DNA of 64,000 nucleotides from Magnolia sinica (Eukaryota > Streptophyta > Magnoliopsida > Magnoliales > Magnoliaceae): positions 24,588,001 to 24,652,000 of the forward strand of contig NC_080574.1 of NCBI RefSeq assembly GCF_029962835.1, read 5' to 3'. Of this stretch, positions 46,221 to 58,001 are shown in pieces. Numbering within the stretch: the stretch's first letter is position 1; each line of letters starts with the position of its first letter. Under the pieces are notes generated by a model. That model was not told where the DNA came from and did no database searches. It saw only the letters and a list, made by a program, of their open reading frames with translations. The position numbers and the translations under genes are program-made.

Positions 46221-46706
46221 GAGCGTGTTTGGTCCATGGAATAAAATGGTATTGAGTTGTATTAGATGGGATTAACATCATTATTGTACAATGATTGCAT
46301 GTTTGGAAATACCATGGTATTTTACCCATCCAATCCCATGTTTGGGATAAAATTCTTGCCATGGATAAACAATGGATTAAGAAAAATCCTGTTTGGTATA
46401 CCATGGAATTGTAATTAACAGGCCAAATTCACAACGGATGTAGTTCACTTGTAAACATATATAAACATAATTTCGCGTGTAAATGGTGCATATGGATAAA
46501 CGACATGGATAAACGCATGAATCACTATGGGGCCCACGTGTTGTGGATTTCAAAATTCACGAAAATCTTGCATGGAACCAAATGCAATTCCATCCCACCT
46601 AATCCCAACCTTTCTCATCCTCCCCAAATGTTGAATGGAATTTGCTGGGACCAAATGCAATTCTATCCTACCTCATCCCATCTAATACCATCCGCCAAAC
46701 ATCCCC
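46221..46706. mobile_element. Tourist-type MITE (duplicate of 19257-19742)
   Basis: Inverted GTGTTTGG ends and flanking TTA triplets as in the U1 copy. Confidence 0.85.
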
Positions 46707-49289
46707 TTAGAATCTAACAAAGGCTGGGCTGACAGGCTCTTAAACAACGCCCAAGGCCATCCCAGCTTGAAAAATCCAACACGAACAGACTGACGGGCTC
46801 TTAATGAAAGCCCAAGCCCAAGCCCATCCCAGCCCATTTCTACGACGATGTGCAGAGTGGATGGCCAACACACCAAAATTCCATCATACAGATCCTAGCT
46901 GTATTAACCTTTTGTTTGGTTGAGCAAACCTCTGCCATATTTTAACCCGACCACCATGTGTGGACAACCTATTGAAGGTTTACAATTCTTCCAGGCCGGT
47001 GGATGATTGGTGCATGCGATCCACAGTGGAGACCATTTCTATTTGGATGAATGAGCCGTGGACCCCACTTTCCCCAACTTGTGTAAACTGAAAATCCTAA
47101 TGGCACTTTATAAAGTTTTGGGGCTTATCATCCTAAAAATATGCCTTTATCCAAGCAAAGAAAACTGTGATAAATAGTGGAAGCTGAGAATAGATCCTTT
47201 GAAGTGTTGGGGTTCCCTCCTCATGTGAAGGTGGGACTCACACGTGTGGGCCTGAAGAGCGAAACACATGAGGCCCTGGGTGTATTTTGGTCTTTTAGTT
47301 TTATCTTCTTCTTTTTTTAAGCAAAAGTTATTTTTTTTCGACCTGGAGAATTCTTACAACATTTTGAGAATGGGTTTTCTTGAAGAAGATCAAGAGCCTT
47401 GTACAATCTTCTCTATTAGGTGTTTGATTTTCCACCTAAAAAGTTATTGTATCTCTTGTATTTTAGGTGTTTGATTATTTTCCTTCTTGTGTTGGAATGG
47501 TTAGCATTTACGGGCTGCCTTCTGACCAAACTTGCCTATTCTTCTGGCAGAACACACATATGGTGGGGCCCAATTGATGGACATTGTGGCCCTTGCACAT
47601 ATATATTGTTGGCACGTGTGCAAGGAGTAGGAATTGACCCAAGCATATGCAAAGCAAACAAATCAGAGATGTGTCTATTTGTATAGTCCATAAGAATGGA
47701 CCACTTGCCCATCACGGGCTTCTTTTTTCTTTTTTCTGAAGTCTTATTTGGACTTTCTATTTTTAGTAAGTATTGTTATTTTATAAAAGTTTCAATTTAT
47801 TTGCATTACTGGTGTTAATTAGAATTACATTCTATTATTTAAATATTTGTAAGGACAGTTGCACATAAGGTGATGCCACCAAAATCAAATTGACTAGACC
47901 ATCTTGATATTAGATTAATGGACATTTGTTTCTTGAGGTTGGACTTCTTGATGCTTTTCTTTTTACTGACGATTAGACGGCGTTCATGGTGAGTAAAGAC
48001 AGTACTTCTATAATATTCTGAATTATAATCCATCTACAATATAACCAACAAAAAGGAATTACATGTCCTGTATGAAATTTGCATTGAGTGTTTGATCCAA
48101 ATAGTAAATTAGGAGTCATAAAATGAATTTACACAGGGGACTGTAGGGTCCAATAGCCCTTTACAACCGATCAGACGGTACGTGCCTAGTGTCGGGTCTT
48201 AGGCCCATAATTGGAAGGAATTAGAGACATTATGCAATGAACCGACATAGGTTCTGTCAAGGAATGAGATGGCCTCCACTGGGCCATTTCACGCCCACAG
48301 AAACGCACGGTCAGGATGCTATTACGCCCATTAACAATTAATATCTGTGGTCAAAATAGTTCGTGTAGACTATGGTAAAAGTTTGCCACCATTTATTCAA
48401 GTTATGTTTCTCATCCACTGACCACTGGGCAGACTTTGAAGGCAATGCGGTCCACCCAAATTGTGGAACCCACAATGGATGGAACACAGCCTGAAATCGT
48501 CAATGATCAAACGCAAGTAGTCCTCTTGATTCACAAATTAAATTTGAAATAGTGATTATTTTATTTTTAACTTTTTCAATTGATAGCTAACAATTGGATG
48601 GTTAGGATTTTTCTATCAGCCTGATCTTCAGGATGTAATCCATCCACAGTGGACCTTACAATTGGATACCTTGGGCTGAAGTTAATGGTTAGCACGTGTA
48701 GAATGGATGAGACACCACAGCTTAAAGAATATACGCGGACAATCGTTGTGGTAGTGTACCAAACTGCGAGAGAAGTGCTGTTTGACTTTTGACTATCACA
48801 GGAGCTCAACGCGTGTGGTTTTCCATGGGACCGTTTGCTTGTCTTTAATTGAGGGGAAGAAACTTATGATAGAGCCATCACTATCGTAAGAGAGGTACAG
48901 CTCTCCCTTCTACAATCCACATGGACTGGTATATCAAGGACCTGGACCGTCCAATAGTGGAATTTTACTAGACGGCCCACATGGATATTTAGAAACCATA
49001 AATAGGAATATCCAACCCATCATTTTCTCTCAGATTTCTCTCAACCAATCATCTTAAGGACACAAATCGAAGGGTTGGAAACATTCTTTTTATGGTCAAT
49101 TTTTAAGAAGAATCCATCATTGGAAGGATGCACCAGGTGTACAGTCCTGATTAACCGTCGAACCTTGTACTTAGATGATGCAAGGATCTGTTTACCATAT
49201 TATGATATGACCATGCACCCTGTAATATTTGTAAGAACCTCCAGACCGACCTCCATCTAAACAACGTGCCACCTGATTTCAACGTACCG

Positions 49290-49293
<4 letters not shown>

Positions 49294-49328
<35 letters not shown>

Positions 49329-49411
49329 CCCCCCCCCCCTTATAAATACGAACCCAAAATCCCCTCCCTCAAAACAAAATCTTCGTTCTCACCTTCTTAG
49401 CTACTTACATT

Positions 49412-49459
<48 letters not shown>
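49294..49459 (+). promoter_or_regulatory. U4 core promoter and leader
   Basis: (CT)n shortened to about 33 bases (49294-49326), followed by an uninterrupted C14 tract (49326-49339) not present in the other copies. TATAAATA is at 49341-49348 and (GA)n, also shortened, at about 49414-49457. The leader text 'cctcaaaacaaaatc' matches U3, not U1, so the switch from U1-like to U3-like sequence falls inside or just after the CT tract. Confidence 0.7.
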
Positions 49460-49461
<2 letters not shown>

Positions 49462-49876
49462 GAGTGTAGAAGTGTTAGATGGCGCCACCATCCGTGCATT
49501 TGTGGAGGACGAGCTTGCCTTCAATGTCTCCGTCAACAACCATTTCGCAAGCCTCGACATAGACCACGACGGTCTCCTATCCTACACAGAGATGATGAAA
49601 GAGCTAAAGAGTCTTAGGGTCCTAGAGACCCACTTCGGCATTGACTTTGTGGAGTCAAGTCCTGATGAGATTGCACTCCTCTACCGTTCCCTCTTCCTCC
49701 AGTTCGATCACGACCACAATGGGACCGTGGACTTGGAAGAGTTCCGGGCAGAGACTAAAGAGATGATGCTTGCTATGGCGAATGGGTTAGGATTCTTGCC
49801 TGTTCAGATGGTGTTGGAAGAGGATAGCTTCCTCAAGAAAGCCGTTGAAAGGGAATCTAACATGGTCGCTGCTTAA
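49460..49876 (+). CDS. EF-hand Ca2+-binding protein, copy U4
   Basis: An intact 138-residue intronless frame. The protein is identical to U3. Two canonical EF loops (33-44, 83-94). The coding DNA follows U3 at every site where U1 and U3 differ. The upstream region is that of U1, including the G-box at 48693-48698, so U4 pairs a U1-type promoter region with a U3-type gene. Likely functional if the locus is real; see the finding on possible haplotype duplication. Confidence 0.85.
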
Positions 49877-50743
49877 GTCAAAACTAGTGTTGAACGCTTT
49901 TACTTCGGTGAATTCCATTTTTGTTTTTTATTTTTAATTTTTCATAATATGTATCCATTTCAATCTATGCTTTGAGAAATAAGTGTTGGGTTGCTCGAGG
50001 GCTTGTCCACACATTTTTGTCATATCTTTCATCCCACTGACAGAATATCAAATAAGGAAACAGGTGATGGTCCAACTGGAACTGTTTGGTGGACCCACCT
50101 TAAAGTGGTCCTATACTCAAAATTCATGATCAAACGATCCTAACCTGTGATTAGCGGACGTGTTATTCATTAAATTTCGACCCTTTATCACTTATCCTTT
50201 CATTCATTAGAAAATAGAAGCACAAGAATCAAGAAATAAAGATCAAGACACACGTGGACACTCACCACGTGTCAACTCACTGTTGAGGAACCGTGACAGC
50301 ATGAAGAAACAAATCAAGCAAAGTAGATACAATTGCACAATCAAGTCCAAACAAGAACAATTTGAATTTTATGTGGAAAAATCATTGCGGAAAAAAACTA
50401 TGGCATAAAGCGACTGATATATACTATGAAAGCATAAATTAAATGAGATAGAGTGTTACTGATTCGAACAAGCCTCCAATCCACTTCACAAGTCCTAGGT
50501 ATGCCCTTGAAACCCTTAATAATGAATTAAAAAGTCATTTCTATTCTTCTATGCTACTCTCAAATCTTGATTACACATGATCTATAAAGTATCACAATTG
50601 GAGTAGGAAACAAATTGCACACTTACACAACTCTACGGGCACGCTCGATGTGACTTTTGACGGCATCGACATCCCATTGAAAACCTCATCAAAACTTCTT
50701 CAATGACATTGAGTAGCAATAGTAAAATGTTCCAACAACCAAT
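49877..50743. repeat. 3' flank of U4, U3-type
   Basis: Follows U3 through 'gaaacccttaataatgaatt' to 'gagtagcaat'. It skips one unit of the short direct repeat seen in U3 and ends at 'ttccaacaaccaata' (50743). The G-box pair is kept at 50251-50256 and 50266-50271. From 50744 it no longer matches U3. Confidence 0.8.
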
Positions 50744-52062
50744 AATCCAACGGTCAGATATAAACCGATGATCATGTGTGGCCCACCTAATAGGAGTCTT
50801 ACATAGACTTGCCTATTCTTCTAGCAGAATACACATACGGTGGGACCCCAAGTGATGGACATTGTGGCTCTTGTTGGCATGTGTGCAGGGAGTAGGAATT
50901 GACCAAAGCATATGCACATCAAACAAATTAGAGATGTGTCTGTTTGTATGGAGTCCAAAGGAATGGACTATTTGCCTCCATTGATCGAGTTCCAACTCTT
51001 CTGTCTCAAGATCGTAGAAAGTGTTGATCGGTTCAGACACATTATGGGGTGGTGCGCTTGGATGTACTATGTGTCCATATTACTTCAATTTAATGTGGAC
51101 AAGACTCCTGATGGGTAATTGTGAAGGGTTTAGCTACTGATGCCCTCTTCTATTAATAGGTTGTTGAAATGATGTTTTCATCTATGGATCACCAACCATA
51201 TTCAATCGATCAATCCCCTCCAGAATTAAACGGAGAAAGAGAGCACTCTAAATGTTCTTTCCTCTCCAAATAGTAAAGAGACAATGGTTCGATGGATCTG
51301 GATACGAATCCAACCCAATTTGCTTGCCAAATCCTCCAATGAGGCAATAATGATGTGGTTCAAGGGTGCTTATATTGCCAATTACCGTTGGATATAAGGA
51401 ACCTTTACAAAAATAAAGACAACACGTTCTAAGAAACAAGTTACTCAAACACATCTTATAAAAACTCCCGTTATTGCAAGGTGCATAAAAAATTAGGGGT
51501 AGCAATGGGCCGCATTTCGTCTTGGCCAACATTTACGACTCGATGGCCAAGCTAAACCCTGAAAAAAAATGGTCAGCCTGGCCTGGAAATTGATAAAACC
51601 CCTATCTCCTACTTAAATGTTCCTAATCTATAATTCATTCAAGTGGGCCACATATGCATAAAGAAATAAACATTTGGAGGAATGAAACAAACCATCTACA
51701 ATTTTACATTAAAGACGGATGAACCATCGGGCAATTCATGCATGGTCAGGCTAAAATGACTTGAGCCCAAGCGGGAAATTATGATACGGGTCACAGCAGC
51801 CATCACAGCTCCCTTAACAGTCAACTTTGTTTTAAAGGAATAAAATCTGTCTAACCCAATATCATTATAATGTCCCATTACAGGCATTTTCTTTATTTTT
51901 TCCTAATGGAGTCAAACTTCACATAATAACTCCCACCGTTACTGTTATGTGACCTTTTCTTAACAGCTGCTAATGCCAGAAAGGTTCCATTCAAAGCCGC
52001 AAATGCCCTCAATGATGGCGACCGCTTTAAGGGTTCCATGATTTAGATAGTTTGATTTGAAT

Positions 52063-52180
52063 TGCCATAGTATCATCCATGACACTACCAAAGTATCAAA
52101 TATGGCTTTGATGTAGAATCAATTACCATAGTATCATCCATGACACTACCAAAGTATCAAATATGTCTTTGATGTAGATC
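52063..52180. repeat. Two-copy tandem repeat, about 60 bases
   Basis: 'ccatagtatcatccatgaca', 'ctaccaaagtatcaaatatg' and 'ctttgatgtaga' occur twice in direct succession, almost identical. Confidence 0.85.
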
Positions 52181-52333
52181 GAACATAACTATAGTGAGGA
52201 TATGGGTGACACTCATCTCTATAGACGTGGCATGTACCTTAAATCAGAACTGTTGGAAGGATGGACCCAACGTGGAGAGGGTATAAACGCAAACCCAATT
52301 CATTAAATGACCTGACCAGCAATTAAAGGATGC

Positions 52334-52336
<3 letters not shown>

Positions 52337-52369
<33 letters not shown>
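52337..52369. repeat. (TA)n microsatellite
   Basis: About 16 uninterrupted TA units. Confidence 0.95.
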
Positions 52370-52372
<3 letters not shown>

Positions 52373-53190
52373 GACCATTCATTACTTTTTTCATTCTTAC
52401 ATTATGCCTACCCACAATTGATCTGTTGGGCTTGTAAGTGTAATTTTTTGGATTATAATCCATCTACAATGTAACCAACGAAAAGGAATTACATGTACGT
52501 CCTGTACCAAAAGTTACATCGAGTGGATGGTCGAATCCGCTAATCAGGAGCCAGAAACTGAATTTACACTGTGGGCTGTAGGGGCCAATAGCCCTTCCAA
52601 TTCCGGTCAGACCGTCTGCGGCTTGTTTCGGGCCTTCAGTCCATTGGAAGGAATTACAGACCTCATGCGATGAATCGACATATATAGGTTCCCTCCAGGA
52701 ATGAGATGGCCTCCATTGGACCATTTTACGCCCACAGAAATGCACGGTTAGGATGTTGATACGCCCATTAATAATAGATGTCTGTGGTCAAAAATATATT
52801 CTGAAGAGGGGTTGAAATAGTTGCGTAAGACTGATGAAAGTGCCACCATTTCTTTAACAGTGGTGTCTCATCCACTGTACAAAAGGCAGACTTTTAAGGC
52901 AATCCGGTCCGTCTAAATAGTGGGACCCACTGGGGGTGGAGTAGACCCCGAATAGTCATTGATCAAACGAAATTAATCATATGGATTCAGAAATTGAATT
53001 TGCAATGGCGATGGTTTTAAAAACAAACTTTTCCAATTGCCAGCCAACGAATGGATGGTTAGGATTTTTCTATTAGCGTGATATCCAGGATGTGCTCAAT
53101 CAACATTTCGACCTTACAATTGGACGTCTCGGATTAACGTTAACGGTTGACACGTGTAGAATGGATGCGACACCTCACTTAAATGGACAC

Positions 53191-53693
53191 GGATTTCCTG
53201 CTATGGCTTTCGCACGAAGTTCCTGTGTGGGGCCACTGCAATGTTTGCCACTCCGTTCATCCATTTTTTGATCTCATTTTAGTACATGTGACCAAAAATA
53301 AAATGTATCCAAAACTTAAATGGGCTACATGAGAGAAAATAGTAGGGATTTAGTGACCACCGTTGAACCATTTATATGGCCACAAAAGTTTTGTATTAGT
53401 TTAAGTTATTGGTGTTTTTACTTCATCTCTGTGAAAATGGCCTTATAAACAGTTTGGATGGAATATAAACATCATGGTGGAGCCTAGGAAGGTTTCAACA
53501 GTAGGCATTCCTTTTCCCACTGTTTCATCTCGTATGGCCCACTTGAGTTTTTGATCCTCCTCATTTTTTATCGAAGGTCTTAAAATGAGATCAAAAAACG
53601 GATGAACAGATTGGATTTATCACAAACATTACAGTGGGCCCCACACAGAATCTTGTGCAGGAAGTTCCTGCGAAAGCCTTTCGCAGGAAATCC
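53191..53693. mobile_element. MITE, GGGCCCAC family
   Basis: Ends GGATTTCCTGC...TGGCTTTCGCA on the left and, inverted, GGATTTCCTGCGAAAGGCTT on the right. Inner arms with 'tgtggggccactg' and its inverse. It lies directly against the Harbinger element and splits U5. Confidence 0.75.
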
Positions 53694-54412
53694 TCGTCCC
53701 TTAAGGGTGTGTTTGGCCGGAGCGATCCCATGGGATTAGGAGGTATGGGATGGCTTTTAAGGTAATGATGGTAGCATTAGTAGATGGTCGGCCGTCTTAT
53801 GGGATTTTCATATCCCTTTACCAAAACATGTGCCTGTTTGGTCCATCACAACCATCCTAGGATCACTGACGTGATCCTGTTTGGATGGAGATGGGATTCC
53901 ATTTTAATCCTTGCGATCCCACACCCACAGCGTGAGGTGGTTTGACTGCTCTCACCCAACATGCTTGTACTTCCACACCCAATCCAAACCGTCTGAAACC
54001 ATGGCCGAATCTCTGTGGGACCCACATCGTTATATCTGTGTCATCCAAACCATCAATGTGTTGTACTGTATCATCCGAACCGTCCAGAATGATTTGGATG
54101 GGTGGAAATATGAAGGCCATGACCGGGCTTATCATTGTGCGTACACTGCTTCCTATGTATGACTGTCCTGTTCGTGATCTGGGTCAAGCCACCTAATGCC
54201 AGGGAGCGGATTTGCTGCCACCCGGTCTTCATCTCAGCCATACACAACAAGGGATGATTAATTCCATTTGTGCATATGTGTGGATGTTTAGGGAATCAGA
54301 TCCAATTGGATGATTATGATATCAACTCCTAATGCAAGACGTACTATGACTATAGTATGTCATAAAATCATCCATTAATGTACCAATGTTAGTAAAACAT
54401 ACCCAACAATAT

Positions 54413-54814
54413 CTATAATTTTATCATAATATACAATACGAAAAAAACAACCATTACTCCAATCAGGAGTGCCAATAATCTCTCTGCAGCTGAAGGGGGG
54501 AGATCATCAGTAGAAGTTGGCCTGAAAATAGTTGCCCGGGCTGTCCATTGGATAGACAGCATTGCAGAATGACGGACATCAACTGCATCCGCTGAAGCTC
54601 CCACATCTCCAGATGGAGCTCCACATCCATGGGTCGGTGGTTCAGTTGCCAGATCGAAAAAACTGTCCCAATATGTTGTTGCATCTCTTCAATTAGTAAA
54701 CGCTCGATGGCGGCTCCGACTGTATCCATCCACCTCGACTCGCGCATCATCCCATGTAAGATAAATACCTTGCCGACGACCAACCAGGACAACATAGTAT
54801 TTTTTCTTCGCCAT
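54413..54814 (-). pseudogene. Harbinger-borne ORF with RNase H1 hybrid-binding-like domain and C-terminal membrane segment
   Basis: The frame starts MAKKKYYVVLVGRRQGIYLT and continues WDDARVEVDGYSRSRHRAF. This fits the small N-terminal domain of eukaryotic RNase H1 (hybrid-binding, Pfam Cauli_VI type), with YYVV, GR-x-x-GIY, TW and V-x-GY in the right order. After residue 41 a TGA (54689-54691) interrupts; the same frame then continues about 90 codons to a hydrophobic end (LLALLIGVMVVFFVLYIMI), which would be a tail anchor. No catalytic RNase H domain follows. It lies within the transposon, downstream of the Myb/SANT ORF on the same strand. What it did for the element is unknown. Confidence 0.6.
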
Positions 54815-55262
54815 CTGCCAAGAGAGGTTCAATATCGCAATGAATAACAACAAATTGAAAGTGATGCCTTTACATCACAAAGAAAAAATGTTAATCTAAT
54901 AAAAACATATGATGTCAGTTTGGGGAGCGTAACTTCTCTCTGTACGAAGTGTGTGGTCCTATCAATAAAATACTTATACAAGAAAAGCTCCAACACATCC
55001 AGAATTATATTGAATAATTACATATCAAGTATATGGAATCCAAAAATATAAGGAACATAACAAAATAAAGAAGTTATTACATGCCCAGAAAAAAAAAACA
55101 TCCGTTCACCAAAAACCACAAAATCTAAAAAGAAAAAGAGTTTCTTGTAGCAAGTGCTCTGCACCTCTAAATACCATATTAATGGTACCCCACTTGCAAA
55201 GTTTTTAAACCTCAAAGATCAGCAACAATCAAACAGAACCACCACCATCATTACCTTTCAAA

Positions 55263-56375
55263 TCAGACAGTTTTTTTTAGCCAATCAACAAGGCAATCTG
55301 GCCGTAGGGCAACAAAAAAGGAGGCAAGCTCGTGATCTTTATTCAAGAGCTGACCAACCTCAATAAATTCAGCATTGGTTAGCCCTTGAACCTCTTCCAG
55401 TAGGTCTAAGACACATCGTGTTTGGTTGATATTCTTTCCTACAGAGAAGTTACGCATAGCCTCTGCGACACTCGTGAGAGATATGCCTACGACATTACAT
55501 GGTCAAGCAGGTTGCATCCTTTTTGTTGTTCCACTCCCACCACAACTAGTATTGGAATCAGTTCTATGGATGGCAGTATCTTGAAACGGCCTATTTTTCC
55601 TTGTTTGACTGTCCGTTGATTAGCCATATATGCCAGGTGATTCAGAGAGGTTTTCCTCAGAAAGGTCCACGGTAGCATCTGTGTCATCGTCCAGCCCTCT
55701 CCACGAATCATTGAGGTCTCGATAAACACGAGAACAGGATGCTGTAATGTTCCTACTTCCTTGCGCATATCTGCCCGTAGCCTGGTCAGACTTGACAATC
55801 ACCGATAAATCATCCATCCGTTCAATTCGCTTGCCTTGCAACCTCTCAGCTCGCGGATGAGACTATAAACATGATAATTTTAAATATCAGTAAATGTCAG
55901 TTAACTATCAAAATTTAATACAACAAAATACTTGAATTTAGGTTACCTTTAAATACTCCTCCCAAACCTCGTCTGGGGCCGTCACCACCATCCGCTCGCA
56001 GTCCCAACCAAAACCGCTCGCAGCTAGCATGTCCTTTATATCACTGTACTCCCTCTTGTGATACCTCAATCTATTCTGTATATTTTGCCAGGTGACAATA
56101 ATCTGTGTACGTTTATGTACCTCGTCGGCTGCCGCTTAATATGCTTCTCGTTTGAAGCCATTATCTGCCTTTTTACCTAGCGCGATTTGCTCAATCAAGG
56201 TGTCGAACAAAACTTGATCCATAGTTCCAGTCCATTTGATCTTTGCAGCACGAGAGGAAGGCTCTGCCAGAGATTTTACGGACTTCCCATGCGGTGAGCA
56301 ACGTGTCGGTAGAACCGGGCTATGCAATGGCGATTGAGTCGGAGTCGTAGTAGAACCTCTCAAATTGGCCGACAT
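55263..56375 (-). pseudogene. Harbinger ORF1, Myb/SANT-like DNA-binding protein
   Basis: It begins MSANLRGSTTTPTQSP. The Myb/SANT-like region starts at KIKWTGTMDQVLFDTLIEQI and runs on through WQNIQNRLRYHKREYSDIKD and GFGWDCERMVV to DEVWEEYLK. An intron of 84 bases (55863-55946, GT...AG) follows, then a Ser/Asp-rich exon. An in-frame TAA (56136-56138) interrupts the domain, and further breaks follow the stop at 55620. In active Harbinger elements this protein brings the transposase to the terminal repeats. The order and strand relative to the transposase are as expected. 55263-55457 encodes a plausible C-terminal part (TNAEFIEVGQLLNKDHELAS). Confidence 0.75.
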
Positions 56376-56624
56376 ATCACCTATGTATAGAAGGGAATAC
56401 AGTTACACAAAAAGAATAATAAGGAATACAGTATGTGTCAATTATAAGATTTCCCAAAATGAATATGTACACGTCTAAAACAATTCTTGATGTATGAAGA
56501 TTTTTTTTTTTCAAAAATTGTACAAGGTGCAAAAAACTATTACTTCGAAGTTGTACAAAAAACAGGTAAAGAAATTACTTTCCCCCAGGCAGTAGGTCAT
56601 GATTATCACAAAAACCAAGTAGGA

Positions 56625-58001
56625 TTATCGAATCCTACTATTGTTTTGGGTGTCTTCCCACATACGCTCCGTGATCCTATCACGAGTTCTGATCCAGTCA
56701 TCCTTCGCTTGTTGAGTGACTTGGACTAGCCATTGCCTTTCATCAATTGTTGATACCTCATTTGGGGTAGTATTTGCCTCAACGTCACCCACTAATACAC
56801 CTATGTCACACAAGTCTTGGTCCAACCCATCCTCACTCCGTATGAAATTATGTAGCACATAACAAGCAACGACAATTTTCACCTGTGTATCAAAGGGATA
56901 TTGCACAGGCGTCTTTAGAATTGAAAATCTCCCCTTCATCACACCGAAATATCGTTCAATTACATTTCGCAATTGCGCATGCTGATAATTAAATAATTCT
57001 TTCACATTCATGGGTGATCTCCCGCTATGGTACTCCTGCAGATGGTATCGAACTCCACGATAAGGGGCCATGAACCCTAGTGAATGAGCGTAACCAACGT
57101 CCACAACGAAGTATTTTCCTACACAATTGCAGGAATAATTCTTTCAGTTTTGCATGAAGACGATAATATGCACCAATTAATATTCGATTGATACTGAATA
57201 TTAGTTACCGTGGGGCATAATAAGTAGATCGTTAGATCGCGTCAGGGCATTATGTAGTACCCGCGCATTCGACGTTGAACCTTCTCATCCAGCTAACACG
57301 TACAATATTGACATATCAAATGAACAAGCTGCAAGTACATTCTGCGACAAGAAACCTTTTTAGTTGCGGAAGCTTGCATGTTCTGATGCTGGTATGTGTG
57401 CCGAAATATGCGTCCCATCGATCGCACCCACGCAATCCTATAACGGCAAAGTTGTCGAGCCTATAGGATTAGTATCAGATGATATCTCTTTTTACGTGTA
57501 GATTTATAAATGATTAGTTAGTCTATAATGATACCTGAAAATAACTAGACCAACGAGTATTTTCCTGAATCTCAATCGGTGTTTCTTCGCCCACCTGCTT
57601 AACATATTCAGGGTACAGGGAAACAATCGCCTCTAAAACTTGGTAAAAGTGACGGCTTATAGTTTCACCAAATCGACAAAATCTGTGTCCTATCACACGA
57701 TTTCAGACGTTGTGGCCAACTGTATGCAAGAAATACACAAGTTGTTCTTCCAAACTAACATTACGTGTATCGCGTAGGGTCGTCTTATCACGCAGTACTT
57801 CACATAGATGGAAAAATGCGTCCTGCTTCATCCTAAGTTGGGTAATGCAATCCTTATCTCCTGTTCGAATAATTGAATTGATAAATCTGGCACGCGCGTC
57901 ATCTCTATTCGAGCTGGTTCTCTAAACATGTAGTGCCGACAGTATTCCTCAATACCTATAACACATGCAACCACCGCTAGGAGAACAATGGAATCAGCCA
58001 T
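56625..58001 (-). pseudogene. Harbinger transposase (DDE_Tnp_4 / ALP1-like), inactivated
   Basis: It starts MADSIVLLAVVACVIGIEEY, as in plant Harbinger transposases. The three catalytic acidic residues are visible: D in CVGAIDGTHIS, D in KYFVVDVGYA, E in LRNVIERYFGVMKGRF. An intron of 90 bases (57119-57208) separates the first D region from the second. Breaks: stops at 57703-57705, 57360-57362 and 57284-57286, plus a frameshift near 57830. The last 160 codons are open. Related host proteins (ALP1) exist, but linkage to a Myb/SANT ORF and terminal repeats marks this as a transposon gene. Confidence 0.85.

Larger units (their letters stand above)
44056..49293. repeat. Duplicon, 5' region of unit U4 (copy of 17092-22539)
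   Basis: Near-identical to the U1 5' region from its first bases ('caaattgcttaaattttata'), apart from a 220-base absence after 47415 and a handful of small indels and substitutions near 47848, 48180 and 48620-48665. It begins directly at the truncated copia LTR, with no target duplication. The substitutions near 48625-48665 make it resemble U5 (53081-53125) more than U1 there. Confidence 0.92.
50800..53190. repeat. Diverged 5' region of unit U5, distal part
   Basis: 50800-50950 matches 20785-20945 ('acttgcctattcttct', 'ggagtaggaattgacc') and 52435-53190 matches 21280-22000 ('ggattataatccatctacaa', 'gaatggatg'). The DNA between (about 50950-52434) is not in U1. It includes a hAT-like end (TAGGGGTAGCAATGGGCC at about 51495) and simple repeats. 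The G-box is at 53151-53156. No gene was seen. Confidence 0.65.
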
